Shown: positions 25,949 through 33,794, numbered from the stretch's first letter. The stretch: 64,000 bases of DNA from Pyrobaculum oguniense TE7 (GCA_000247545.1 CP003316.1:2265233-2329232); one strand, 5' to 3'. Notes: a model not told the origin generated them from the letters alone. Made by a program: numbers and translations.

Positions 25949-26707
25949 CTACTTTGGGCGTCGGGGCGGCGTTTTGTCAACACCGCGTGCGTACATCTTC
26001 CAGACTATCCAAGCCACGGGTATGAGGGTTGCAACGCCCTGAAGACCTACAGGTTCCCAAAGCCACCTCACATCCGCGAGCTGTGGATACAGCATATAGT
26101 ACGTAGGCGCCCACGAGTTGACGGCCCCGTGTAGCAATGCGGCCCCCCATACGCCGTATTGTAAATAAGCCGCTGTGTGGAGTAGGGAGAGGAGAATAGT
26201 GGGAAGGACGAAGAGGAGCACGCCCTCAACGCGCCAAGACCAGCCGTACTCATAGCCGAGTAGAATAGCCGGCGTGTGCCAAAAACCCCACACAACCCCC
26301 ACCATGAGAGACGCCTTGAAGTAGCCAAATCTCTGGGCGAGTGCTGGCAGTAAATAGCCCCGCCAGCCGTACTCCTCGCCGAAGGCGCCTATAAATGCCA
26401 CGGCCGCCGGCATAAAAGGAGCTGTGAGCAAGTACATTAAGTGGCTCGGCGCCGCCTGGGGCTGGACGGGCTGAAATGGCAACGTGGAGACCACCAATAG
26501 GGCGACCCACAGCGCGATCGGCCACACAGACTTCCAGTAACTTATCCTCCTCCCGGCGGTCAGCGCCGGGGGCGGGGGCCTAAACCCCTCAGCAAGCGCG
26601 CCCAGTGCAGGCGCCCACATAGCGGCGAACAGCCAGAAGTAGGAGGTGGGATGGGCAAACTGAAAAGCCCACCCTAGGCCGAAGGTCACCGCTATAAACC
26701 TGCGCAT
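25949..26707 (-). CDS. CPBP family intramembrane metalloprotease
   Basis: This 252-residue protein has about seven or eight hydrophobic segments and the three CPBP (CAAX/Abi) motifs: EEYGWRG with paired glutamates, WGFWHTP with His, and LLHGAVNS with His. Members process prenylated or bacteriocin-type peptides and often serve as self-immunity proteins. The start overlaps the upstream PH-like gene by 16 bp, so they are one transcript. It lies between the true and displaced 3' ends of the methyltransferase gene, together with a radical SAM gene. Confidence 0.85.
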   Translation of the reverse strand: MRRFIAVTFGLGWAFQFAHPTSYFWLFAAMWAPALGALAEGFRPPPPALTAGRRISYWKSVWPIALWVALLVVSTLPFQPVQPQAAPSHLMYLLTAPFMPAAVAFIGAFGEEYGWRGYLLPALAQRFGYFKASLMVGVVWGFWHTPAILLGYEYGWSWRVEGVLLFVLPTILLSLLHTAAYLQYGVWGAALLHGAVNSWAPTYYMLYPQLADVRWLWEPVGLQGVATLIPVAWIVWKMYARGVDKTPPRRPK

Positions 26708-27204
26708 ACCTCCCTATCCCCCTCTTCGCAACATATTACATACCGCTTACCGTCTACCTCTACCACTATCCACTCGTCGGAACAGGAAGGCGTAGAAAAC
26801 GCGACCGCCCTCCCAAACGCAGTGGAGCAGATGCCGTAAAGAGACCAGAGGTCGAGGCGCCATCCCACGGGGCACATGTAGATGTAGTTCAGGAGCTCCG
26901 ACGTGGAGAACTTCTTCACCACCCTGAAGCCTGTGATTCTCTTAGTAAGCCAACGGGTCTTGAGGATAATCTCGCCGCGCCTCACAACAACGCGGACAGG
27001 CTCCAACAAAGGGATAGTAGCCATCGCCGCCAGCCCCGTTCCCATGACCAGATAAGGCCCTAGGCGCGCCAGAGGCTCTTTTGGAGGATTTACGCTGTGC
27101 AAATAGAAGAGGAAGATCCCCGAAGCCGTTGCACCGGCTGAGATTAGGAAAAAGACAACAAGCGAAATCTTGTGTTTCCTCCACCTGCGCTGGGCCATCG
27201 ACAT
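26692..27204 (-). CDS. Two-TM membrane protein with a bacterial-PH-like domain
   Basis: This 170-residue protein begins with a basic N-terminus, followed by two transmembrane helices (about residues 14-33 and 46-66). A soluble domain then starts with VRVVVRRGEIILKTRWLTKRITGFRVV, a strand pattern like bacterial PH domains (YdbS/YdbT type). The tail is cysteine-containing (CSDEWIVVEVDGKRYVICCEEGDREVC). The family assignment is by pattern and tentative. It is cotranscribed with the CPBP protease and divergent from a Tat-signal protein. Small PH-like membrane proteins are known in some bacteriocin-immunity loci, which gives the neighbourhood some meaning. Confidence 0.6.
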   Translation of the reverse strand: MSMAQRRWRKHKISLVVFFLISAGATASGIFLFYLHSVNPPKEPLARLGPYLVMGTGLAAMATIPLLEPVRVVVRRGEIILKTRWLTKRITGFRVVKKFSTSELLNYIYMCPVGWRLDLWSLYGICSTAFGRAVAFSTPSCSDEWIVVEVDGKRYVICCEEGDREVCAGL

Positions 27205-27234
27205 GAAAACTTAAAAATTCGCATAAAAAACTTT

Positions 27235-27633
27235 ATGGCGGAAGAGGTTACCTCCCAAAGAAATTCGGAAAGAAACTACGAAGATTTGATAAAGAGACGT
27301 GAGGCGATTCAGTGTATTGCATCAGCCGGGTTGTTGGCATTGTCCATAAACCCAATATTGGCGATGGCTTTTGCTCCACGGGATGTATCGGGCGCACAAC
27401 CAGTTGACAGAGTAGTTGTAGATTTCATGGAAAAAGAGAAGTGGAAAGATGATAGTACAGATGTATACTACATAAAGATGCAAGTCACTACTAATCAGCA
27501 AAAATCTACAGTAATAGGCTTCGTCGTACGCGATGTGGCAAGCGACTTCTTGCCGCCGCTTATAGTAATTGGCGAAGGCGAAAAAGATGCAAATATTCTT
27601 GCTTTTAGTTTTTCTACTTACTTACAGGTGTGA
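27235..27633 (+). CDS. Small exported protein with Tat-like signal, unknown function
   Basis: This 132-residue protein starts at ATG 27235, about 20 bp after an A/T box shared with the divergent PH-like gene. Residues 18-45 read KRREAIQ followed by a hydrophobic run CIASAGLLALSINPILAMAFA. This matches a twin-arginine (Tat) signal preceded by a 17-residue polar leader. The mature part is about 85 residues, beta-rich and acidic. DNA here is more AT-rich than in its surroundings. Its 3' end overlaps the radical SAM start by about 47 bp in another frame. No family was recognised. Confidence 0.6.
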   Translation: MAEEVTSQRNSERNYEDLIKRREAIQCIASAGLLALSINPILAMAFAPRDVSGAQPVDRVVVDFMEKEKWKDDSTDVYYIKMQVTTNQQKSTVIGFVVRDVASDFLPPLIVIGEGEKDANILAFSFSTYLQV

Positions 27634-28538
27634 TTTTTTGTGTGCTCACTGTAGTGTTGGGGCTGGGCCGCATCGTGGTGAGGTTTTGCCGAGAGAGCTT
27701 ATGATTAAGGCAATCAAGGAGGCTTACGACGTTGCATCTATCAGGTTGGTAGTTTTTACTGGCGGCGAGCCGACTCTCTTTTTAGATCAGGTAGTGGAAG
27801 GTGTAAAGTTAGCTTCAGAGCTTGGTTTTTCAACTAGGCTTGTGACTAACGGGTGGTGGGCTACGACGTATGAAAAGGCATATGAAATCTTATCTAGGCT
27901 GAAATCTGCCGGTCTTAAAGAGCTTAATATAAGCTATGACAGATTCCATGATCCTTGGCTGGCCAAGTTTGGCAGGTTTACAAATGTGGTAAATGCGGTG
28001 AGAGCGACGCGGGAGCTGGGAATAGTTGCGCTAATAGGGGTTTTAAAGCTGGCCGATGAACGTCAGCCTACACGAGAGCTTATAAAAAAGAAGCTAGAAG
28101 AATTCGGGCTAGCAGATGTGATGGTTATAGAGGATTTCCCCGCTCGTATTGGCAGAGCTTCTCAGCTACCCGGCGAGCTGATACCTCGCAACGACAAGCT
28201 TCTTAACATGGGGTGTAACGAAGCTGGGGCTAGGCTCACCATCTCCTAATGGTGATGCCATGTATTGTTGCGGCCATCCAATAACCAGGAGTGAGGCACA
28301 GTGGTTTTTTAAAGTAGGCAATATCTCGCAAGACTCGCTTGTAGATATAGAAAAGAGAATTAGGAGAAACGCATTGGTTCTTGCATTAAGGTATGCCGGC
28401 CCTCTTGCTATATTAAGAGAACACGGCATTGAGTTAGAGGAAGATTTTAAAACACCGTGCGAGGTCTGTTATCACGTAGCAACAAGAGGGCATAGGCTTG
28501 ATAGGTCAAAGCTTATAAAGCTAGCCCGTTTAGATTAG
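27587..28538 (+). pseudogene. Radical SAM/SPASM enzyme gene, frameshifted
   Basis: The first part (27587-28249) has the cluster motif CDFLCAHC, then FTGGEPT for SAM binding, and ends GCNEAGARLTIS before a TAA. In another frame the text resumes immediately: PNGDAMYCCGHPI, followed by FKVGNI and FKTPCEVCYH to 28538. GARLTIS-PNGDAMYCCG is a standard SPASM junction, so the intact gene would be one chain of about 317 residues. A net 2-bp loss (or 1-bp gain) in the CTCCT run at about 28243-28249 splits it. It may be a true pseudogene, a sequencing error or a programmed frameshift. The neighbours (CPBP protease, small peptide gene) suggest a peptide-modifying role. Codon use is AT-shifted compared with flanking genes. 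Confidence 0.75.
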
Positions 28539-28539
28539 T

Positions 28540-28692
28540 GTGTTTGACGTAGTTGCTGTAGGCGTATTAGCCGGCTTGGCGGCGTATGTATACAACGAGA
28601 TCTATAAATTTGTAAAAAGCTCGCTCAAATTAGCCATTGCGGCGGCTGCTACGGCGTCGGCAATCGCCTTATTGCCTTATCTCATACGTTAA
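28540..28692 (+). CDS. Unannotated 50-residue hydrophobic peptide
   Basis: A GTG at 28540 follows the radical SAM stop by 1 bp and opens a frame of 50 codons ending TAA at 28690-28692. The peptide has two hydrophobic helices (FDVVAVGVLAGLAAYVY and LKLAIAAAATASAIALLPYL) joined by a charged link (NEIYKFVKSS). It is too short for standard length cut-offs. Tight coupling to a radical SAM gene suggests either a small membrane partner or a precursor peptide; this is inference. It contains no cysteine, so a thioether (sactipeptide) product is unlikely. Confidence 0.55.
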   Translation: MFDVVAVGVLAGLAAYVYNEIYKFVKSSLKLAIAAAATASAIALLPYLIR

Positions 28693-28703
28693 TGCATGCG
28701 TAT

Positions 28704-28748
28704 CCCCACATCCGCAGAAGCGAGGCCTTCTTCGTAGCGCGTCTCAGG
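28704..28748 (+). pseudogene. Displaced copy of the RNA methyltransferase gene 3' end
   Basis: These 45 bp match 25733-25777 within the m5C methyltransferase gene at 43 positions, with the coding frame kept. The copy reads PHIRRSEAFFVARLR and then meets a TAG stop; the intact gene reads PHIHRSEAFFIARLRKR. The distance between copies is 2,971 bp. Everything between is accessory (CPBP protease to the 50-residue peptide). Confidence 0.85.
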
Positions 28749-28789
28749 TAGAGCTGAAGCCCAGCTGTGTGTTGTATATATAACTGCAA

Positions 28790-29206
28790 ATGGGAAGGAT
28801 TGTGCTGGACTGCGATGAGTACTGGAGGTGGATGAGGCAGACCGAGCATACTTTACAGTCTATACGGGCTGACTTGGACATCGGGTCCTACTCATTGGCC
28901 TGCTTCAAGGCGCTACAAGCCGCTGAGTTTGCAACTAGGGCGTTGCTACGGGCGTTAGGGCGGCCTGCGTTTGGCCACAACCTAGTTGCGCTGTTTAACG
29001 AGTTGGCTGGGCTGTGCCCCTCAACTGGCGGGGAGTTGAGGTTCTGCGTCGGCTATCTGGATAAGATGTACCTAACGCCTAGGTACCCAGATGCCTTGAC
29101 CGAGGGCTTCCCCTACGAGCGGTATACGGAAGAGGAGGTGGCTAAGGCGCGGGAGTGCGCCGAGCAGGTAATCGGCTGGGTTAAGGGCTGTTCCCCATGT
29201 CGATAG
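28790..29206 (+). CDS. HEPN domain protein (probable toxin or RNase partner of MNT)
   Basis: This 138-residue helical protein carries the HEPN R-x4-H motif as RPAFGHNL at about residues 59-66. The preceding helix (SLACFKALQAAEFATRALLRAL) is typical of HEPN domains. HEPN proteins paired with minimal nucleotidyltransferases form toxin-antitoxin-like modules, in which the HEPN protein is an RNase neutralised by nucleotidylation. The ATG lies about 22 bp from a TATATATAAC box (about 28764-28773). It overlaps the MNT gene by 10 bp. Confidence 0.85.
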   Translation: MGRIVLDCDEYWRWMRQTEHTLQSIRADLDIGSYSLACFKALQAAEFATRALLRALGRPAFGHNLVALFNELAGLCPSTGGELRFCVGYLDKMYLTPRYPDALTEGFPYERYTEEEVAKARECAEQVIGWVKGCSPCR

Positions 29207-29559
29207 AGGAGATAATAAGAAAAAGGACGCGGGAGCGGGAGGAGGTAATTGAGGGAGTAAAGAGGTACGTGGAGGCGCTTAGGGCGAGGTGGGGCAAACT
29301 AACAGCCGTGCTCTACGGTTCGTACGCCAGGTGCGACTTTAATTTGTGGAGCGACATCGACGTGATAATAGTATCCGAGCGGTTTAGAGGCACAAACTTC
29401 GTGACTAGGTGTGTCGAGTTGTTCGACGCCCCGCCTAGGATGGAGGCGATCTGCTGGACGCCGGAAGAGGGGGCAAAGGCTCTGGAAAAACCTTGGTGGC
29501 GCGAGGCCTTAAAACACCGCGTGGTCCTAGCCGACGACTACGGCCTATTCTGCGAATAA
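29197..29559 (+). CDS. Minimal nucleotidyltransferase (MNT) partner of HEPN protein
   Basis: This 120-residue protein has the nucleotidyltransferase core motif GSYARCDFNLWSDIDVIIV, which gives GSxxR and the DxD metal ligands, at about residues 41-59. It resembles the antitoxin of HEPN/MNT modules. The N-terminal helix is highly charged (EEIIRKRTREREEVIEGVKRY). It overlaps the upstream HEPN gene, so expression is coupled. A strong hairpin follows its stop. Confidence 0.87.
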   Translation: MSIEEIIRKRTREREEVIEGVKRYVEALRARWGKLTAVLYGSYARCDFNLWSDIDVIIVSERFRGTNFVTRCVELFDAPPRMEAICWTPEEGAKALEKPWWREALKHRVVLADDYGLFCE

Positions 29560-29561
29560 CT

Positions 29562-29590
29562 GTAGCGTCGCGTTGCGAGCAAGACGCTAC
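29562..29590. terminator. Hairpin after the HEPN/MNT module
   Basis: GTAGCGTC (29562-29569) and GACGCTAC (29583-29590) pair perfectly over 8 bp around a 13-nt loop, starting 3 nt past the MNT stop codon. There is no U-tract directly after it, so termination is not certain; it could instead protect the transcript end. Confidence 0.4.
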
Positions 29591-29755
29591 CGGATTGGGT
29601 TATCTCGTAGATTAGCCGCCACAGACAGAGGAGGCTGGGCCTTTTCTTAAGACAGCCGGCATAGGGCCTCCGGTGTTGCCCCGCCGCGAGTTGTATTGAA
29701 AAATTTCTACTATTGGCAATATTCACCTTAAAAAAGTGCTCAAAAAGAAGCAACT

Positions 29756-30526
29756 ATGAAAATAGCGGTACTCATAAAAACAGCTCTTGACACTAGCCAG
29801 CTCCGGGTAAGGGATACGGTGGTGGTGGAGGAGACTCCGCTAAAGATAAGCGACATAGACAGAAACGCGGTGGAGGAGGCAGTTAAGCTGAAGGGCCAAG
29901 ACAAGGCATATGGCGTAACTGTTCTGAAATGGGGCCCGTTGCAGAGGAGGATACAGGAGGCCGAGAACGTGTTGAGGGAGGCGTTGGCGATGGGGCTAGA
30001 CGAGGCCTACCTAGTGGCCGACGAGAAGTTGATAAACGCCAGCCACGCCGCCACGGCTAAGGCGATTGCCGCGGTGGTGAAGAAGGTGGGCGCAGACTTG
30101 GTACTCGCCGGCGAGGCCACTGTGGACAACTACACGGGGCAGATACCGCCGAGGGTAGCCGCCGAGCTGGGCTGGCCGGTAGTCACCTATGTCAGGGAGC
30201 TGAAGGTGGAGGGCGGAAAGCTGGTGGCGAGGCGCGATCTGGAAGACCACGTAGAGGTGGTGGAGGTGCCCCTCCCCGCAGTTGTATCCGTTACGAGGGA
30301 GATAAACCAGCCAAGGATACCCACTCTCCTGGCCATCAGGGCGGCGATGAAAAAGCCGATCAACAAGCTAACCCTCGCCGACCTGGGCATATCAGTCGAG
30401 CCTAAGGTATCGGCGGCTTACAAGCCGTTGCTAATGCAGAGAAAGAAGGTGGTAATTAAGGACGGGACGCCTGAGGAAAAGGCAGAAAAGCTCATACAAT
30501 ATCTAAAACAGGAGGGGGTGATATGA
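29756..30526 (+). CDS. etfB: Electron transfer flavoprotein beta subunit
   Basis: This 256-residue subunit of the ETF heterodimer accepts electrons from acyl-CoA dehydrogenases. It begins MKIAVLIKTALDTSQLRV and shows the AMP-binding stretch DNYTGQIPPRVAAELGWPVVTYV and the recognition-loop segment PRIPTLLAIRAAMKKPI. The ATG at 29756 lies about 25 bp from the CCTTAAAAAAG box. It overlaps etfA by 4 bp. The catabolic cluster at 35.7-54.7 kb contains an acyl-CoA dehydrogenase that would need such a carrier. Confidence 0.95.
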   Translation: MKIAVLIKTALDTSQLRVRDTVVVEETPLKISDIDRNAVEEAVKLKGQDKAYGVTVLKWGPLQRRIQEAENVLREALAMGLDEAYLVADEKLINASHAATAKAIAAVVKKVGADLVLAGEATVDNYTGQIPPRVAAELGWPVVTYVRELKVEGGKLVARRDLEDHVEVVEVPLPAVVSVTREINQPRIPTLLAIRAAMKKPINKLTLADLGISVEPKVSAAYKPLLMQRKKVVIKDGTPEEKAEKLIQYLKQEGVI

Positions 30527-31422
30527 AGACGCTGGTAGTCTACCCCAGTAAGGAGCTTCTGTACGTAGCCTCAACACTTGGCGGGGAAGTGGTAGCCCTT
30601 GTCTTCAACGAGGGCGAGGCAGAGGCGATCAAGGGCAAGGCGCATAGGGTGGTTGTGGCAAATGTAGATGCAAGGTTGCCGGACGCCGTTGCCGAGGCTG
30701 CGGCGAAGGTCGCGCAGGGCGTAGACGTCGTGTTGTTGCCATCTACTAAAAACGGCAAGACCGTGGGCGGCCTCCTCGCCCAGAGGATCGGCGCAGAGCT
30801 AATAGTAGACGCGACCTCTCTCAGAGTAGAGGGCGGTGCTCTCAAGGCGGAGAGATACGTCTTCGGAAACAAGGCCGTGGCCACCGTAGAAGTCCCGCTC
30901 CCCGCCGTCGCCACCGTGCCCCCAGGTAGGTTCCAAGGAGAGCCGCCGGCTGTACAGACGTCAGTAGAGAAGCTACAGCTGGACACTGCGCCCAAGACGA
31001 GGATAGTGTCGGTAGAGGAGAAGGCGAGGGGGGCCGTCAAGCTGGAGGAGGCTGAGATAATAGTCTCGGTAGGCAGGGGCTTCAAGAAGAAGGAGGACTT
31101 GCAGATGGCCTTCGAGCTCGCCAAGGTTCTCGGAGGCCAGGTAGGATGCTCCCGCCCAATCGCCGCCGACCTCAAGTGGTTGCCGGAAGAGCACTGGGTC
31201 GGCCTCTCGGGCAAGAAGGTGAAGCCGAAGCTATACCTGGCAGTCGGAATCTCGGGCCAGCCCCAGCACATTGCCGGCATATTGGAGAGCAGAATCATAG
31301 CCGCAATAAACAACGACCCCTCTGCCCCAATATTCCAAAACGCCGATTACGGCGTTGTGGAGGATCTATACAAAATAGTGCCGATACTTATAAACAAGAT
31401 ATCCAAACTAAAGGGTCAATAA
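30523..31422 (+). CDS. etfA: Electron transfer flavoprotein alpha subunit
   Basis: This 299-residue subunit carries FAD. The C-terminal FAD domain is complete: VSVGRGFKKKEDL, GCSRPIAADLKWLP, KLYLAVGISGQPQHIAGI and INNDPSAPIFQNADYGVVEDLYKIVP. The start is in an ATGA overlap with etfB. No ETF-quinone oxidoreductase (FixC) gene adjoins it. A pyrimidine-rich tract (31429-31442) follows the stop. Confidence 0.95.
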   Translation: MKTLVVYPSKELLYVASTLGGEVVALVFNEGEAEAIKGKAHRVVVANVDARLPDAVAEAAAKVAQGVDVVLLPSTKNGKTVGGLLAQRIGAELIVDATSLRVEGGALKAERYVFGNKAVATVEVPLPAVATVPPGRFQGEPPAVQTSVEKLQLDTAPKTRIVSVEEKARGAVKLEEAEIIVSVGRGFKKKEDLQMAFELAKVLGGQVGCSRPIAADLKWLPEEHWVGLSGKKVKPKLYLAVGISGQPQHIAGILESRIIAAINNDPSAPIFQNADYGVVEDLYKIVPILINKISKLKGQ

Positions 31423-31428
31423 CTCCTG

Positions 31429-31442
31429 TTTTTCTTCTCTTT
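31429..31442 (+). terminator. Poly-pyrimidine terminator-like tract after etfA
   Basis: TTTTTCTTCTCTTT follows the etfA stop by a few bases. Archaeal termination commonly uses U-rich tracts without hairpins, so this is a plausible terminator in the convergent gap with the proteasome gene. Confidence 0.35.
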
Positions 31443-31483
31443 ATAGAATCTGCATAACAGAGGTAGCTATCCAATCTGTCTTG

Positions 31484-32095
31484 CTATATCAGTAGCTGTA
31501 CTTTGACCTCCTCCTCCTTTGCCCCTGTCTGGTCGATCAATACCAGATCTATGCCGCCTCCCGAGACTGGGTCTCTTTCAATTGCCGCTTTCAGAGCCTT
31601 CACCGCGAGTTTCTTAGCATCCTGAAGAGTTATGTCCTCCCTGTAGCCCGTGTCCAGCACGGAGATGGCGAGTTTAGCGCCAGTGCCCAAGGCGGCGTAG
31701 TTGTCCTCGATCAAACTGCCGAGGGGGTCCATCACGATTAGATGGTTACCCTCTTCGTCTACGCCTCCTACTAGCACCTCTGCGAAAAATGGCATATACC
31801 TCCTGCTAAACATTATCACCGAGAGCAGTTTAGCCATCGACCTGACAGTGGGCTTCTTCCTCGTCTCCAGTTCATACGCCTTGGCGTTGATCTTAACGAT
31901 CCGGGCCAGGGACTGCATATCGGCAATTATGCCTGCCGACGCTATAGCCAACTTGTCGTCGATTACGAATACTTTTTTCCCCGCGGAGCTGAGAGTGTAG
32001 AACCCGTACGAGACCCGCTTCTCAGCGGCTAGGACAACCCCATCTTTCGCCTTGATGCCAACTGCAGTTGCCCCAATCTGCACCTCCTCTCCCAT
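31484..32095 (-). CDS. psmB: Proteasome beta subunit, non-catalytic variant (no Thr1)
   Basis: This 203-residue beta-type subunit of the 20S proteasome starts at ATG 32095. The frame extends to 32116, but the TTTATAAATATA box (32116-32129) places a leaderless start at 32095. A gap-free alignment with the Thermoplasma beta subunit from memory puts Ala where the mature Thr1 should be (the intact proteins read G-TTTVGI, this one G-ATAVGI). Glu17, Lys33 and the Asp of RDPVSGG are retained. Crenarchaea usually have two beta subunits, one catalytic and one not; this appears to be the inactive one. Confidence 0.88.
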   Translation of the reverse strand: MGEEVQIGATAVGIKAKDGVVLAAEKRVSYGFYTLSSAGKKVFVIDDKLAIASAGIIADMQSLARIVKINAKAYELETRKKPTVRSMAKLLSVIMFSRRYMPFFAEVLVGGVDEEGNHLIVMDPLGSLIEDNYAALGTGAKLAISVLDTGYREDITLQDAKKLAVKALKAAIERDPVSGGGIDLVLIDQTGAKEEEVKVQLLI

Positions 32096-32114
32096 GGGCT
32101 TCGCCACACTTCTC

Positions 32115-32129
32115 ATTTATAAATATATC
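32115..32129. promoter_or_regulatory. Bidirectional box A between psmB and rtcA
   Basis: ATTTATAAATATATC is centred about 26 bp from both the minus-strand ATG at 32095 and the plus-strand GTG at 32148. It therefore fixes the start of both genes as leaderless. Confidence 0.65.
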
Positions 32130-32147
32130 ACGTTCCTAGAACGAGAC

Positions 32148-33194
32148 GTGGTTGTCCGGATCGACGGCTCCTACGGGGAGGGCGGTGGCCAAATTTTGCG
32201 GACCTCAATCGCTCTGTCAGCCCTACTTGGGAAACCCGTAGAAATTATCAACATTAGGGCAAAGAGGGCCAACCCGGGGCTCCAGCCGCAACACCTCACC
32301 GGCGTAAAGGCCGCCGCCTTGCTTACAGACGCGGAGGTGGAAGGCGCCGTTAAGGGCTCAACGAGGCTTTTCTTCAAACCCAAAAATATCAGGTGCGGAT
32401 CCTTCGACATAGACATAGGCACTGCCGGGAGCATCTCCCTCGTCGTCCAGACCCTCGTCCCAGTTTTGCTGTTCGCCCCGTGCCCCACCCGCATAGCCAT
32501 CACCGGTGGCACGGACGTGTCGTGGTCGCCTCCCATCGACTATATGCGGTTTGTATTCGCAAAGGTCTTATCCCTATTCGGCGCAAGGGTGGAGATAGAG
32601 CTTATAAGGCGTGGTCACTACCCCAAAGGAGGGGGGAGGGCGGTGCTGAGAGTAGATCCTGTGAAAAAGCTCTTGCCAGTAAGGCTAGAGGAGTTCGGGA
32701 GGGTGCTGGAAATACGTGGGATTTCTCACGCTGTGAATCTCCCAAGCCACGTGGCAGAGAGACAAGCGAGGGCGGCCGCCGAAGTCCTAGCAAAGCTTGG
32801 GTACAGAGCTGAGATATCTACTGAGGTGAGGAGCGACGGCCTCGGACCTGGTAGCGGCGTAGTTGTCTGGGCCTACTCGGAAAGCGGGAGCGCCGTGGGC
32901 GGGGACTCATTAGGAGAGAAGGGAAAGCCCGCCGAGGTGGTTGGCCGCGAAGCCGCCGAGAGGCTTGTTGCCGTGCTTAAAACCGGCGCCACGTTAGATC
33001 CACACATGGCCGATATGGCGGTTGTGTACATGGCCCTGGCCGACGGGAGGTGCAGGTTTAGCACATCAGAGGAGACGATGCACCTCAAGACAAACATCTA
33101 CATTGTGGAGCAGTTCTTGCCAGTGAAGTTCAATGTGGAAAAACAGGCGGCAAGGTACGTACTAGAAGTAGACGGAGTGGGCTACAGCAGGTGA
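32148..33194 (+). CDS. rtcA: RNA 3'-terminal phosphate cyclase
   Basis: This 348-residue enzyme converts RNA 3'-phosphate ends to 2',3'-cyclic phosphate using ATP. It starts with the family signature [17 protein letters not shown] and includes [32 protein letters not shown] and [12 protein letters not shown]. The catalytic histidine lies in the C-terminal block with DPHMADM. The frame is open to 32052, but the GTG at 32148 gives the standard N-terminus and leaderless spacing to the box A. Confidence 0.94.
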   Translation: MVVRIDGSYGEGGGQILRTSIALSALLGKPVEIINIRAKRANPGLQPQHLTGVKAAALLTDAEVEGAVKGSTRLFFKPKNIRCGSFDIDIGTAGSISLVVQTLVPVLLFAPCPTRIAITGGTDVSWSPPIDYMRFVFAKVLSLFGARVEIELIRRGHYPKGGGRAVLRVDPVKKLLPVRLEEFGRVLEIRGISHAVNLPSHVAERQARAAAEVLAKLGYRAEISTEVRSDGLGPGSGVVVWAYSESGSAVGGDSLGEKGKPAEVVGREAAERLVAVLKTGATLDPHMADMAVVYMALADGRCRFSTSEETMHLKTNIYIVEQFLPVKFNVEKQAARYVLEVDGVGYSR

Positions 33195-33531
33195 GCCCAG
33201 CCGCGGCGTTTCACGCATGCATCCAACGCAATCGTCGGCTTGTTCGCCTCCCAGCTTTGACCGGCCACCTCTCGCCTCTTCTAGCACCGTAGAACTCGCT
33301 GTTTGTTCGGCGCCTATACTTCGCCCTAAGAGTGGCTCACAGCACTTGACACCGCATCTACCGACTATATTACAAGTGCCGCCTACTGTCGCTACGTGGT
33401 AGGTACGTGGGTTGGGGGGGTGCAGTCATAGGTCACTGTTTGGCCGGCTAAACCTCACCCGCTCAGCTTCATGACGAGGCTTCGAGGCTCATGCCGCCTA
33501 TCGATTGTTTGTCTATGTATGTACAGGGAGA
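33195..33531. other. Non-coding interval downstream of 5S rRNA and rtcA
   Basis: These 337 bp between the convergent rtcA and 5S genes have no convincing frame. A short stretch (CCCTAAGAGTGGC, at about 33323-33335) recurs at about 23861-23873 in the gap after rpl5, but the surrounding sequence does not align well, so I assign no function. Confidence 0.35.
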
Positions 33532-33663
33532 GAAGCCCCCTCCCAGCACGCCGGTTTCCCGGGCCCTCTCGGAGCCCAGTACTCCCGTGCGCGGCGCCGG
33601 CCTTAGCTTCCGGGTTCTGATGAGTCCGGGCGTAGCACCGGCGCCTATGGCCGGGTTAGGGGC
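33532..33663 (-). rRNA. 5S ribosomal RNA
   Basis: The minus strand carries the universal 5S landmarks: CCCGGACTCATCAGAACCCGGAAG in helix III and loop C (33600-33632 area), CTAAG after it, GTACTGGG and then GGGAAACC. Helix II pairs GGCGCCGG with CCGGCGCC. The ends GCCCC and GGGGGC form the terminal stem; boundaries are accurate to a few bases. An AATTTATAAA box at about 33682-33692 lies about 24 bp upstream of the 5' end. The gene is not linked to 16S or 23S here, as is usual in Thermoproteales. Confidence 0.92.
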
Positions 33664-33711
33664 GTAACTAAATTTCCTCGTGTTTATAAATTTTTCTCGT
33701 GCGGCGCCGGG

Positions 33712-33792
33712 AACGTATATTTAAACCACCAAAAACTGTTCTCTGGGGCTGAGTAGCCCCTACGGGGCGTCGATGAAAGCTCCGCGTACGCC
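33712..33792. other. Possible structured RNA between 5S promoter and the C/D sRNA
   Basis: A plus-strand box A (GTATATTTAAACC, about 33715-33727) is followed about 20 bp later by GGGGCT-GAGT-AGCCCC, a 6-bp hairpin. Its second arm can alternatively pair with the next GGGGC. No plus-strand gene follows, so if transcribed this would be a small RNA of unknown class. It could instead be part of the end of the minus-strand sRNA transcript. Confidence 0.25.
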
Positions 33793-33794
33793 AG

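Noticed and set aside
30540-31313. 257-codon open frame antisense to etfA
   Set aside because: Low-complexity Ser/Thr/Pro composition and no motif; etfA on the plus strand is certain.
23861-33335. Shared 13-bp string CCCTAAGAGTGGC in the gaps after rpl5 and after rtcA, considered as a dispersed repeat
   Set aside because: Flanking sequence does not align, and a 13-bp match alone is not good evidence in 64 kb.
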